From NCBI GenBank assembly GCA_965221655.1, contig OZ244906.1, forward strand, positions 2,604,001-2,668,000: DNA of 64,000 nt. The letters run 5' to 3'. A program made the translations under genes and the position numbers. Positions 50,834 through 59,199 of this stretch are shown here, one piece after another (position 1 is the stretch's first letter; each line of letters opens with the position of its first letter). This DNA comes from Bin107 sp965221655 (GTDB taxonomy: Bacteria; UBA8248). The notes below the pieces were generated by a model that was given only the letters and a program-made list of their open reading frames with translations, searched no databases and was not told where the DNA came from.

Positions 50834-51985
50834 TTGGATTTCGAATTGAACGAATTGCAAGAGAGTGTCCGCCGGATGATGAAAGACTTCGTGGAGCGCG
50901 AGGTCCTGCCCATCGCCATGGAATATGAACTCGCCGACAAGTACCCCACGCCCGCCGTGGAGAAGATGAAGGAACTCGGTTTTTTCGGCTTCACGATACC
51001 TGAGGAATACGGCGGGAGCGGCATGGACGAGGTGTGTTACGCTATCGCCATGGAGGAGCTTTCCGTCGGCTGGATGAGCGTGGCGGGTATTCTGGGCACG
51101 CACATGATGACCGCCTGGATGCTCCTTCACTACGGAACCGACGAGCAGAAAAAAGCCTACCTCCCCAAGATGGCGACCGGCGAGTGGCGCTCGGGCATGG
51201 CGCTCACCGAGCCGGGCTCGGGCTCAGACGCCGCCGCTCTCAAGACCCGCGCGGTGCGCGAAGACGACCAGTGGGTGATGAACGGCTCGAAGATGTACAT
51301 CTCGAACGCCGAGCACGGCACCATGTTCAGCGTCTTCGCGCGCACCGACCCGGAAAAACCCAAGGCGCGGGGCATTTCCTGCATCCTCGTCCACAAGGGA
51401 ACGCCCGGGTTCCGAGTCAGCCGGCACCTCAAGAAGATGGGCTACCGCGGCATTCGCACGAGCGAGTTGGTGTTCGAGGACGCGCGCGTGCCGCTCGAGA
51501 ATCTTTTGGGAGAGGAGAATGCGGGTTTCCCGATGATCATGAGCGCCTTGGAGGGCGGCCGCATCAACGTGGCGGCGCGCAGCGTGGGGCTGGCGCGGGC
51601 GGCGTTCGAGGATTCGATGCGCTACGCACAGCAGCGCGAAACCTTCGGCAAGCCGCTGGCCGGACACCAGTTGATACAGGCGAAACTCGCCGAGATGGGA
51701 ACGCGCATCCACGCGGCGAAGCTGATGACCTACCACGCGGCGAACCTCAAGTCTCAGGGCAAACGCTGCGACCTGGAGGCCGGCATGGCCAAGTTCTTCG
51801 CTTCGGAGACCGCCGAATTCTGTGCGAGCGAGGCTATTCAGGTGCACGGCGGCATGGGCTACATTCAGGAGTTGCCCGTAGAGCGCTATTTCAGGGACTC
51901 GAAACTTCTGGTGGTGGGCGAGGGGTCGAACGAGATTCAGCGCCTCATTATCGCCAAGAGGCTTTTGGAGCTCTACCCGGCCTGA
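50834..51985 (+). CDS. Acyl-CoA dehydrogenase
   Basis: 383 residues from TTG 50834, 7 bases after AAGGAG; this removes a spurious hydrophobic N-terminus that longer frames would add. Canonical family features: 'FTIPEEYGGSGMDEV', 'ALTEPGSGSDAAALKTRA' FAD-binding strand, and 'VVGEGSNEIQRLIIAKRLL' at the C-terminus. Resembles short/medium-chain and glutaryl-like enzymes that pass electrons to ETF. A MaoC-type hydratase follows after 19 bases, which would hydrate the enoyl-CoA product. Confidence 0.93.
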   Translation: MDFELNELQESVRRMMKDFVEREVLPIAMEYELADKYPTPAVEKMKELGFFGFTIPEEYGGSGMDEVCYAIAMEELSVGWMSVAGILGTHMMTAWMLLHYGTDEQKKAYLPKMATGEWRSGMALTEPGSGSDAAALKTRAVREDDQWVMNGSKMYISNAEHGTMFSVFARTDPEKPKARGISCILVHKGTPGFRVSRHLKKMGYRGIRTSELVFEDARVPLENLLGEENAGFPMIMSALEGGRINVAARSVGLARAAFEDSMRYAQQRETFGKPLAGHQLIQAKLAEMGTRIHAAKLMTYHAANLKSQGKRCDLEAGMAKFFASETAEFCASEAIQVHGGMGYIQELPVERYFRDSKLLVVGEGSNEIQRLIIAKRLLELYPA

Positions 51986-52004
51986 CGCGCAAAGGAGAGA
52001 GAAG

Positions 52005-52508
52005 GTGGCGAACTTCCAGATGGGACGCTGGTATGAGGATTTCGTCGTCGGCGAGGTCATCAAGCACAGGCCGGGGCGCACGATACTCGAATCGGACAAC
52101 ACCTGGTTCACCCTGCTGACGAACAACACCCACCCGATTCACTTCGACGCCCACTATGCGTCGAAGACCCAGTTCGGGAAACCACTCGTGAACTCGGCCC
52201 TCACCCTGGCCGTCGTGGCCGGCATGACGGTCACCGATACCTCCTACCGCTCGGTGGCGAACCTGGAGTGGACCTACATCCGGCTTCCCGCCCCCGTCTT
52301 TGCGGGCGATACGCTCTACGCGGAGTCGGAAATCATCGACAAGCGCGAATCGAAGAGCAAGCCCGACAGGGGAATCGTCTCCATCAAGACGCGCGCCTAC
52401 AACCAGCGCGGTGAGTTGGTGATGGAGTATGAGCGAAAATCTCTCGCCGCGAAAAAGGGGATGGGCGCCATCCCCGACTACGACAACATTGCCCTGGACG
52501 GCGAATAG
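52005..52508 (+). CDS. MaoC-family (R)-specific enoyl-CoA hydratase-like protein
   Basis: 167 residues from GTG 52005 (AGGAGAG upstream). Hot-dog fold with the hydratase motif 'NTHPIHFDAHYA' carrying the catalytic Asn/His pair. 'GMTVTDTSYRSVANLEWTY' completes the fold core. Typical substrates are enoyl-CoA or mesaconyl-CoA. Coupled to the acyl-CoA dehydrogenase upstream, forming two consecutive beta-oxidation-type steps. Confidence 0.9.
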   Translation: MANFQMGRWYEDFVVGEVIKHRPGRTILESDNTWFTLLTNNTHPIHFDAHYASKTQFGKPLVNSALTLAVVAGMTVTDTSYRSVANLEWTYIRLPAPVFAGDTLYAESEIIDKRESKSKPDRGIVSIKTRAYNQRGELVMEYERKSLAAKKGMGAIPDYDNIALDGE

Positions 52509-52667
52509 AGCGCGCGCGGTCCATACGGCGTGCATGGGGAGGAGGCATCCGCTCTTTTGCGGCGGCGTGGTCCTGTGTGCTAGTATCGCGCCGTTGCGCT
52601 TGCCGACGCGAGGAGGCCGTGCCTTCCCGAACGTTTTCGAAAACCCGATTCGAGCGAGGAAAACGTC

Positions 52668-53849
52668 TTGTACGATGAGTTGAGTCCGCATTTGCGCCTG
52701 TTGCTGGGTCCGGGGCCGAGTCCGGTGCACCCGAGAATTCTCAAAGCCATGAGCACCCACGTGGTAGGGCATCTCGACCCCGACTTCCTCCAGGTGATGG
52801 ACGATTGTCAGGGGATGCTGCGCGCGCTGTTCAACACGCGCAACGAGGTGACGTTCCCCGTCTCGGGCACGGGCAGTGCGGCGATGGAGGCGTCTGTATG
52901 CAACATCGTCGAACCGGGGGATAAGGCCGTCATCTGCGTGAACGGCGTGTTCGGCGAACGCATGAGCGACGTGGCGGCACGCTACGGGGCGCAGGTCGTG
53001 CGCGTGGAGGCTCCCTGGGGCCACGCCATCGACCCCCAGGACGTAAAGGCCGCACTGGATGCCCACCCCGACGCCGTGATGCTCGGCATCGTCCACGCCG
53101 AGACGAGCACGGGCGTGCTCCAGCCTATGGAGGAAATCGGCGCGATGTGCCGCGAACACGGGGCGCTGTTGTTGCTCGACTGCGTGACTTCTTTGGGCGG
53201 CGTTCCCGTGGCGCTCGACGAATGGGGGGTCGAGGTCGCCTACAGCGGCACGCAGAAGTGTCTGGCGTGCCCGCCGGGCGTCGCGCCCATCACTTTCAGC
53301 GAACGCGCCCTCGGCAAGGTGCGCGAGCGAAAGTCGAAGGTCACGAGTTGGTACTTCGATGTGAGTATGGTGGAAAAATACTGGGGAGAGGACCGTGTCT
53401 ACCACCACACCGGGCCCATCTCCATGAACTACGCGATTCGTGAGGCGCTGCGCATCATTTTCGAGGAAGGCCTTGAAGCGCGCTTCGCCAGGCACGCCCT
53501 TGCGAGCCGGGCGTTGCAGGCGGGAGTCGAGGCACTGGGGTTGTCCATGTTCGCGCAGGCAGGCGCGCGCACGCCGACGCTCAATACCGTCGCTCTTGCG
53601 GAGGGGATGGACGACGGCGCGGTGCGCAAGCGCCTGCTCGAGGAGTTCAACATCGAGATCGGCGGGGGGCTGGGCGCCGTGGCCGGCAAGATATGGCGGA
53701 TAGGGATGATGGGCCACGGGGCCACCCAGGCCAACGTGGTCTACCTTCTTTCGGCTCTGGAGGTTATTTTTTCTCGATTGGGCTATATTGCAAAGGCTGG
53801 AGACGGCGTCGCGGCTGCATCGCGCGTGTTTGCCGAAAGCGCTTCCTGA
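52668..53849 (+). CDS. Class V aminotransferase (alanine-glyoxylate aminotransferase-like)
   Basis: 393 residues from TTG 52668, 8 bases after GAGGA. PLP enzyme of the AGAT/serine-glyoxylate group: 'LGPGPSPVHPRIL' N-terminus, 'VSGTGSAAMEA' phosphate-binding turn, 'LLDCVTSLGGVP', and the PLP Lys in 'SGTQKCLACPPG'. Transfers an amino group between alanine or serine and glyoxylate. It is near the MaoC gene but 159 bases apart, so a separate unit is possible. Confidence 0.93.
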   Translation: MYDELSPHLRLLLGPGPSPVHPRILKAMSTHVVGHLDPDFLQVMDDCQGMLRALFNTRNEVTFPVSGTGSAAMEASVCNIVEPGDKAVICVNGVFGERMSDVAARYGAQVVRVEAPWGHAIDPQDVKAALDAHPDAVMLGIVHAETSTGVLQPMEEIGAMCREHGALLLLDCVTSLGGVPVALDEWGVEVAYSGTQKCLACPPGVAPITFSERALGKVRERKSKVTSWYFDVSMVEKYWGEDRVYHHTGPISMNYAIREALRIIFEEGLEARFARHALASRALQAGVEALGLSMFAQAGARTPTLNTVALAEGMDDGAVRKRLLEEFNIEIGGGLGAVAGKIWRIGMMGHGATQANVVYLLSALEVIFSRLGYIAKAGDGVAAASRVFAESAS

Positions 53850-53874
53850 GCGTTCATCCAAAGGAGCCTTCTCG

Positions 53875-54084
53875 ATGTTCCCGATGAATATGGGCATCCC
53901 CGAACTGCTGGTGATTCTCGCGATATGCGTGCTCGTCTTCGGCGCGAAGCGCCTGCCGGAAATCGGTTCGGGCCTCGCGCGGGGGATCAAGAGCTTCAAG
54001 AAGGGAATGAGCGACGACGCGGAACTGCCCGAGAAAAACGGGGAGGCCGCTTCTTCCGCCGCGGGAAAGGGCGAGAAGAGCTGA
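53875..54084 (+). CDS. tatA: Twin-arginine translocase TatA/TatE protein
   Basis: 69 residues from ATG 53875 after AAGGAG. One N-terminal helix (ELLVILAICVLVF), the hinge 'FGAKRLPEIG', an amphipathic helix 'SGLARGIKSFKKGM' and an acidic tail: the standard TatA plan. Forms the pore for folded, cofactor-loaded proteins. Located just before the molybdenum cofactor genes, whose client enzymes are typical Tat cargo. No tatC is in view. Confidence 0.92.
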   Translation: MFPMNMGIPELLVILAICVLVFGAKRLPEIGSGLARGIKSFKKGMSDDAELPEKNGEAASSAAGKGEKS

Positions 54085-54096
54085 GAGAGTCCGCTG

Positions 54097-54126
54097 CCGC
54101 CGCGCGTGTGCCTTGAGGCGCGGCGG
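54097..54126 (+). terminator. Possible hairpin terminator after tatA
   Basis: CCGCCGCGC (54097-54105) pairs with GCGCGGCGG (54118-54126) around a 12-base loop, 13 bases after the tatA stop. A weak T-run (CTTTTCC) appears about 10 bases later, so the terminator is only tentative. The following 54127-54288 holds no convincing gene. Confidence 0.35.
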
Positions 54127-54288
54127 GCGGGGGGTCGTCTTTTCCCAGTGCCCCGAATGCCGACGTGCCCCGGTGGTCGAGAAGCGGATTTTTGAGCGGC
54201 GGAACAAAGCAGCGAAAGGCAACCCCGATTTTCCGACCAGCCCTGCGTGCGCAGCGGTTGGTTTTTTCATTCACGCGAGAGCATACCT

Positions 54289-55530
54289 GTGGAATTCTTC
54301 AAGGTCGTATCGCCCGAAGAAGCGCGGCGCCAGCTGGAGGGCTTTCGCCCGCTGGGAGAGGAGAGTGTTTCTTCTTTCGACGCGGTGGGCCGCGTCCTGG
54401 CCCGGGAGGTGTGCTCCCCGGTCGATCTGCCCGATTTCCCCCGGGCCACGATGGACGGCTACGCGCTTCGGGCGGCGGATTCATTCGGTGCGAGCGAATC
54501 CATTCCCGCCTATCTCGACATCAAAGGCCAGGTTCCCATGGGGGCCGCTCCCGGGTTCGCCCTCGAGCGGAGCGAGGCGGCGCGCGTCCTCACCGGAGGC
54601 ATGATTCCCGAGGGCGCCGACGCGGTGGTGATGGAGGAGTTCACCTCCGCGCCCGATCCGCAAACCCTGGAGGTCAGACGGCCCGTCGCCGTGGGCGAGA
54701 ACGTTCTGGGGGTTGGTGACGACATCAAGGCGGGCGAGGCAATTCTGCGGGCGGGCTTTCGCCTCAGAAGCCAGGACGTCGGCGCCCTCGCCGGCGTCGG
54801 CATCACGTCGGTGACGGTGCATCGCCGCCCCCGGGTGGCGATACTGCCCACGGGGGACGAACTCGTCGACCCAAGCCGAACGCCCGGCACGGGCCAAGTG
54901 CGCGACATCAATCGCTTCTCCCTGGCGGCGGGTGTGGTCGAGGCGGGCGGCGTGCCCGAAACCGCCGACATCCTCCCCGACGACCTGGCCCTCATCAAGG
55001 AACGCCTCGAAGAGGCCGTTCGCCGCGCGGACGTCGTGCTCATCTCGGGGGGCAGCTCCATGGGTCTGCGCGACTATACGGTCGAGGCCGTCGACGCACT
55101 CGGGGAGCCGGGCGTTTTGGTGCACGGCATATCCATCAAGCCCGGCAAGCCGACCATCATCGGGCGCGTTGTCAAAGACGGGGAGGACAAGGCCGTCATC
55201 GGCATTCCGGGGCATCCCGTCTCGGCTCTCATGATTTTTCACGCCTTCGTTCGACCCGTTATCCGGCAATTGAGCGGGGAGACCCTGCGGGCGGAAACGG
55301 CTCCCGAGAGTCTGGCGGCCACCCTTTCAAGAAACGTGGCCTCTGCCCCCGGACGCGAGGACATGATTCGGGTCTCGCTCGCCCCGGGCGAGAACGGACG
55401 CATCGCCCACCCTCTGATGGGCAATTCCGCGATGATATCCACCATGACGAAGGCCGACGGCTACATCACCGTGCCCCTCGAGGCCGAAGGGTTGCCCGAA
55501 GGAGCGCGGGTGCGCGTACATCTGTATTGA
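54289..55530 (+). CDS. moeA: Molybdopterin molybdenumtransferase MoeA
   Basis: 413 residues from GTG 54289, the usual MoeA length. 'ATMDGYALRA', 'GGMIPEGADAVVM', 'LPTGDEL', 'SGGSSMGLRDY', 'KPGKPTI' and 'GIPGHPVSA' are the expected motifs of the N-terminal, MoCF and C-terminal domains. It inserts molybdenum into adenylylated molybdopterin. Followed by a second, fused moeA 140 bases on. Confidence 0.93.
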   Translation: MEFFKVVSPEEARRQLEGFRPLGEESVSSFDAVGRVLAREVCSPVDLPDFPRATMDGYALRAADSFGASESIPAYLDIKGQVPMGAAPGFALERSEAARVLTGGMIPEGADAVVMEEFTSAPDPQTLEVRRPVAVGENVLGVGDDIKAGEAILRAGFRLRSQDVGALAGVGITSVTVHRRPRVAILPTGDELVDPSRTPGTGQVRDINRFSLAAGVVEAGGVPETADILPDDLALIKERLEEAVRRADVVLISGGSSMGLRDYTVEAVDALGEPGVLVHGISIKPGKPTIIGRVVKDGEDKAVIGIPGHPVSALMIFHAFVRPVIRQLSGETLRAETAPESLAATLSRNVASAPGREDMIRVSLAPGENGRIAHPLMGNSAMISTMTKADGYITVPLEAEGLPEGARVRVHLY

Positions 55531-55670
55531 TGGAAAGCAGGGCGTCTGGATGTTTTTCTTCTGAAGCCTCCACATCTCCTCCTCGCCGCTTACGGCCGGC
55601 CTCGCCATGGCAATCCGGCCTGCCTGCGCCTATAATCGTCTTTTTCGTTCAGTGGAACGGGGCAAAGCGG

Positions 55671-57620
55671 ATGAGCGATTTACTTCCGGTCGCTGGGGGC
55701 CGGAAAATCTATTTGGAAAACGTTCCGCGCGAGGAGGCGCTCACGCGCCTTTTGGAGAAAGTGAGCACCCTGCGTCTCGAAGAAGAGGAAGTTCCCACGC
55801 CCGAGGCGCTCGGGCGCGTAACGGCGCGCGCGGCCTATGCCCGAATTTCCAGCCCGCACTTTCATGCCGCCGCCATGGACGGCTACGCCCTCGACGCGGC
55901 GCAGACCTCCGGCGCCACGCCCGTCACCCCGAAAGAATTCGCCCTCGGCGCGCAAGCCCACCCCCTCGACACGGGCGATCCGCTGCCCGTGGGAACCGAT
56001 TGCGTCGTCATGATCGAGCACGTGCACGAGGCGACTCCCGGCGCGATTCGTATCGAGGCGGCGCTCTCGCCCTGGCAAAACGTGCGCGTGGCGGGAGAAG
56101 ACGTCGTCGAGGGCCAGCTTCTCCTCACCGCGGGCCACGTGTTGCGGCCCTATGATCTGGGCGCTCTTCTCGCGGCAGGCCTCACGCGGGTATGGGTGCG
56201 CAAGCGTCCGCGGGTCGCCGTCATCCCCACGGGAGACGAACTCGTCGAGGCAGGCTCGGCTCTAGCGCCCGGCGATCTGGTGGAGTTCAACTCCGTTGTC
56301 CTCTCCGCCTTCATCACCGAGTGGGGGGGGGAGGCGCTCCCCGGCCCGATACGCGCGGACAGGTTCGAGGCCATCGAGGACGCCGTTCGCGACGCTCTGG
56401 AGAGTGCCGACATTGTCTTGGTGAACGCGGGTTCCTCCGCGGGGCGCGAAGACCACACTGCCGCCGTCGTCGAAAGACTCGGGGAAGTTCTGGTGCACGG
56501 CGTGGCCATCTTTCCCGGCAAGCCCACTATCCTCGGCGTTTGCCGCGCGAAGTCGGGTGCGCGCAAGCCCGTACTCGGGATTCCGGGCTATCCGGTTTCG
56601 GCGGCACTGGCGCTTCGCGAGTTTGTGCGTCCCCTCATGGCGCATATGGCGGGCGCGACGCCCGGGGAGGAGGAGCGCATTCGCGCCTTCATGAGCCGCA
56701 AAAGCCCTTCTCGGCTCGGCATGGAGGAGTTTTTGCGCGTGAAGATCGGCCAGGTGGGCGAGCGCATGATTTGCCTGCCCGCCAAGCGCGGGGCCAGCGT
56801 CATCAGTTCACTCGTAGAGGCCGACGGCGTGGTGCGCGTTTCCCCCCAAGTGGAGGGAATCGAGACGGGCGAAGAGGTCTCGGTCGAATTGTTGCGGCCG
56901 CTCTCCGAGATTCGGAGCAACGTACTCATGGCGGGCAGCCACGACAACGCGCTCGACTTGCTGGCGGAGGAGCTGAGAAAACGCCACCGCGACGCGCGCC
57001 TTTGCACCTCGGCGGTGGGTTCGCTGGCAGGCCTCATCGCCGTGCGCGACGGCGAGGCGCACGTGGCGGGCAGCCACCTGCTCGACGTACGGACGGGAGA
57101 CTACAACTGGCCCTACGTCCGGCGCTATCTCAAGGGGCGCGACGTCTTGGTGGTGAATTTCGTGCGCAGGGAGCAGGGCATCATCACACCCCCGGGAAAC
57201 CCCAAGGGCATCGAGCAAATATCCGACCTCGCGCGCGAGGACGTGGCCATCGTGAACCGCCAGAGCGGAGCGGGCACGCGGGTGCTGCTGGATCACTTGA
57301 TGGAGCGCCACGACCTCTCGCCCGCGGACGTTGCGGGCTACGAGCGGGTGGAGACGACCCACATGTCGGTGGCCATGGCGGTGGCGGCCGGGCGTGCGGA
57401 CTGCGGTTTGGGGATATTCGCCGCCGCGCGTTTGCTGAACCTCGACTTCATTCCCCTGGAGTGGGAGCGCTTCGATTTGGTCGTGCCGCGAGAGCATTGG
57501 GAGACGCCTGCGCTGCGCAAGGTGATGGAGGTTTTGCACGACGCCGCCTTTCGAGGTGCCGTGGAGGCGTTGGGCGGGTATAATACGGAATGGACGGGCA
57601 GGGTGCTGACCGAACCCTAG
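55671..57620 (+). CDS. MoeA fused to a periplasmic-binding-protein-like domain
   Basis: 649 residues from ATG 55671. The first ~405 residues are MoeA-like ('AAMDGYALDA' near 68, 'IPTGDELVEA' near 184, 'GSSAGREDHT' near 253, 'GIPGYPVS'). The C-terminal ~240 residues ('GSHDNALDLLAEELRKR', 'NRQSGAGTRVLLDHLM', 'DCGLGIFAAARLLNL') are a PBP-like domain seen in similar bacterial and archaeal MoeA fusions, thought to bind molybdate/tungstate or a cofactor intermediate. With the plain MoeA just upstream, one may serve molybdenum and the other tungsten (inference). Confidence 0.92.
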   Translation: MSDLLPVAGGRKIYLENVPREEALTRLLEKVSTLRLEEEEVPTPEALGRVTARAAYARISSPHFHAAAMDGYALDAAQTSGATPVTPKEFALGAQAHPLDTGDPLPVGTDCVVMIEHVHEATPGAIRIEAALSPWQNVRVAGEDVVEGQLLLTAGHVLRPYDLGALLAAGLTRVWVRKRPRVAVIPTGDELVEAGSALAPGDLVEFNSVVLSAFITEWGGEALPGPIRADRFEAIEDAVRDALESADIVLVNAGSSAGREDHTAAVVERLGEVLVHGVAIFPGKPTILGVCRAKSGARKPVLGIPGYPVSAALALREFVRPLMAHMAGATPGEEERIRAFMSRKSPSRLGMEEFLRVKIGQVGERMICLPAKRGASVISSLVEADGVVRVSPQVEGIETGEEVSVELLRPLSEIRSNVLMAGSHDNALDLLAEELRKRHRDARLCTSAVGSLAGLIAVRDGEAHVAGSHLLDVRTGDYNWPYVRRYLKGRDVLVVNFVRREQGIITPPGNPKGIEQISDLAREDVAIVNRQSGAGTRVLLDHLMERHDLSPADVAGYERVETTHMSVAMAVAAGRADCGLGIFAAARLLNLDFIPLEWERFDLVVPREHWETPALRKVMEVLHDAAFRGAVEALGGYNTEWTGRVLTEP

Positions 57621-57646
57621 CAATGCTGAAGCCGAGGATGCGAAAG

Positions 57647-58630
57647 ATGGGTTTGTCTGATCGATACGGAAGAAACCACGACGATTTGCGAATCTCGGTG
57701 ACGGACAGGTGTAACTTCCGCTGTTTCTACTGCATGCCCGAAGAAGGCATGACGTGGCTGCCGCACGAGGAGATTCTCGATTACGAGGAGATAGCCCGCT
57801 TGGTGCGCATTACCACCGAGCTGGGTTTCGTGAGCTACCACCTCACGGGCGGCGAGCCGCTCCTGCGCAAGGATATCCACCGCCTCGTCGAGCAGATGGT
57901 CGAGATTCAGCCCGAAATGGACTTGGCTCTGACGACCAACGGCGTCCTGCTCCCCCAGATGGCGAAGGATTTGTACGCTGCGGGCCTTCGGCGCGTGAAC
58001 ATCAGCCTCGATTCGCTCGATGCGGGCAAGTTTCTGTTCATGACGCGCCGCGACGTGTTCGGCCAGGTCATGGAGGGTATCGAGGCGGCGGCCGAGGCGG
58101 GTTTTTCGCCCATCAAGATCAACGCGGTGGCCGTGAAAGGACTCACCGAGGAGGAGTTGCCGCGCTTCGCCAGGTGGTCGCGCGAGACGGGCCACGTCGT
58201 GCGTTTCATCGAATACATGCCGCTCGACGCGGACCAGACCTGGGAGCACGAGAAGGTGCTCACTGCCGAGGAGATACTTGAGGGCCTTTCCGTGGAGGGA
58301 GAGCTCGAACTCGTGAGCGGCCATCCCTCCGACCCCGCCACGCGCTACCGCTACCGCGACGGCAAGGGCGAGGTAGGCGTCATCGCCTCGGTAACCCGGC
58401 CTTTCTGCAAGGATTGCAACCGGATTCGCCTCACGGCGGACGGCATGGTGCGCACCTGCCTGTTCTCCAGCGTCGAGTACAACGTGAAGGAGATGCTCCG
58501 GGGCGGGGCATCGGATGAGGCGATCAAGGAGTGGCTCGCCGAGGTGGTGCTCACCAAGACGCCGGGTCACCTCATCGGCCAGGAAGAATTCACCCAGCCC
58601 GCGCGCACCATGAGCGCCATCGGCGGCTAG
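57647..58630 (+). CDS. moaA: GTP 3',8-cyclase MoaA
   Basis: 327 residues from ATG 57647, 9 bases after GAGG (ATG 57623 and 57638 are in frame but less well placed). Radical SAM cluster C22-x3-C26-x2-C29 (RCNFRCFYC), the second cluster C254-x2-C257-x13-C271 (FCKDCNRIR ... RTC) and the C-terminal Gly-Gly (SAIGG) are complete. Converts GTP to the cyclic intermediate in molybdopterin synthesis. Follows the fused MoeA by 26 bases; no moaC is in the window. Confidence 0.96.
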   Translation: MGLSDRYGRNHDDLRISVTDRCNFRCFYCMPEEGMTWLPHEEILDYEEIARLVRITTELGFVSYHLTGGEPLLRKDIHRLVEQMVEIQPEMDLALTTNGVLLPQMAKDLYAAGLRRVNISLDSLDAGKFLFMTRRDVFGQVMEGIEAAAEAGFSPIKINAVAVKGLTEEELPRFARWSRETGHVVRFIEYMPLDADQTWEHEKVLTAEEILEGLSVEGELELVSGHPSDPATRYRYRDGKGEVGVIASVTRPFCKDCNRIRLTADGMVRTCLFSSVEYNVKEMLRGGASDEAIKEWLAEVVLTKTPGHLIGQEEFTQPARTMSAIGG

Positions 58631-58708
58631 ACCCCGCGCACGGCGTTCTACCTTCCAAGCACGTGGTCCATCTGTCCGTTGTTTTTTCCTGATTTATAGC
58701 AAAATGAG

Positions 58709-58750
58709 GGAGTTTATGGATGATTCGTAAACTCCTTGTTTTTCTTGTGT
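58709..58750 (+). terminator. Intrinsic terminator after the molybdenum cofactor genes
   Basis: GGAGTTTA (58709-58716) pairs exactly with TAAACTCC (58728-58735), 11-base loop, and is followed by TTGTTTTTCTTG. This is a textbook stem plus T-tract, 78 bases after the moaA stop. Confidence 0.7.
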
Positions 58751-58962
58751 ATTGCTGCTGCGCGGCCCATGCCGGCGAGGGGCTGTTTTGCTTTGGGAGT
58801 GAAGGCAAAAGATGATTGATCAAAAAAGATATGACGAACTTACCGTGGCAATGGCGTCCCGCCCCGGTACGGATTCTGTAAGCAAGCGGTTCTTCGTCTT
58901 TGAGGTTTCGGTGTCTGGGTGAGCGTTCGTCTGTGGATTTTAACGCTGCTCGATTTCTCGTA

Positions 58963-58982
58963 TTGTACACTGCATCGTACAA
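58963..58982. promoter_or_regulatory. Operator-like palindrome upstream of the efflux genes
   Basis: TTGTAC, 8 bases, GTACAA: a perfect inverted repeat of 6-base arms, 218 bases before the adaptor start. The arms and spacing resemble TetR/MerR-type operators controlling RND pumps, but no regulator gene is adjacent. Confidence 0.35.
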
Positions 58983-59115
58983 CTCTGGCGACATGCGATA
59001 TGCCCGGCCTGTTTTCGCGAATCCTCTAAGGTAGGCGAGCGATTTTTCTCGTACACCATTGCATTTCGCCTCCCCCGGAACCCGAGCGTGTCTAAAGGGG
59101 AATACACCTGCTTTG

Positions 59116-59124
59116 TGGTAAAAT
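59116..59124 (+). promoter_or_regulatory. Extended -10 promoter for the RND operon
   Basis: TGGTAAAAT carries an extended -10 (TG before TAAAAT, 5 of 6 matches to TATAAT). No good -35 is seen, as is common with extended -10 sites. Transcription from here would give a leader of about 70 bases before ATG 59200. Confidence 0.35.
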
Positions 59125-59199
59125 CGTGTGATTCGCCGCACCGAATCGGTAGAATGTATGGTTCACCGCCGGTGCTCTTTTATGGAGAGGGGCAGGGCA

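Larger units (their letters stand above)
58631..59199. other. Long AT-richer intergenic region
   Basis: 569 bases between moaA and the RND adaptor. It holds an intrinsic terminator (58709-58750), a TTGTAC-N8-GTACAA palindrome (58963-58982) and an extended -10 (59116-59124). A 31-codon reading frame from ATG 58720 (hydrophobic, Cys-rich) overlaps the terminator and is not supported. I see no RNA gene. Base composition is clearly below the local average. Confidence 0.5.

Noticed and set aside
54085..54288. Molybdenum-cofactor riboswitch before moeA
   Set aside because: I could not find the conserved Moco aptamer pattern; only a simple GC hairpin is visible. A covariance-model scan would settle it.
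54113..54604. A frame starting before moeA with a QCPECRR motif, possible zinc ribbon
   Set aside because: Only one Cys pair, it runs out of frame through moeA and becomes R/P/S-rich; no credible protein.
58720..58815. A 31-codon hydrophobic, Cys-rich mini-gene ending in TGA (possible Sec read-through)
   Set aside because: It begins inside the terminator stem, and reading the TGA as Sec yields only about 20 further unremarkable codons.
58590..59141. A 183-codon leftward frame in the gap after moaA
   Set aside because: Its last part is antisense to moaA, it has no recognisable domain or ribosome site, and its composition looks random.
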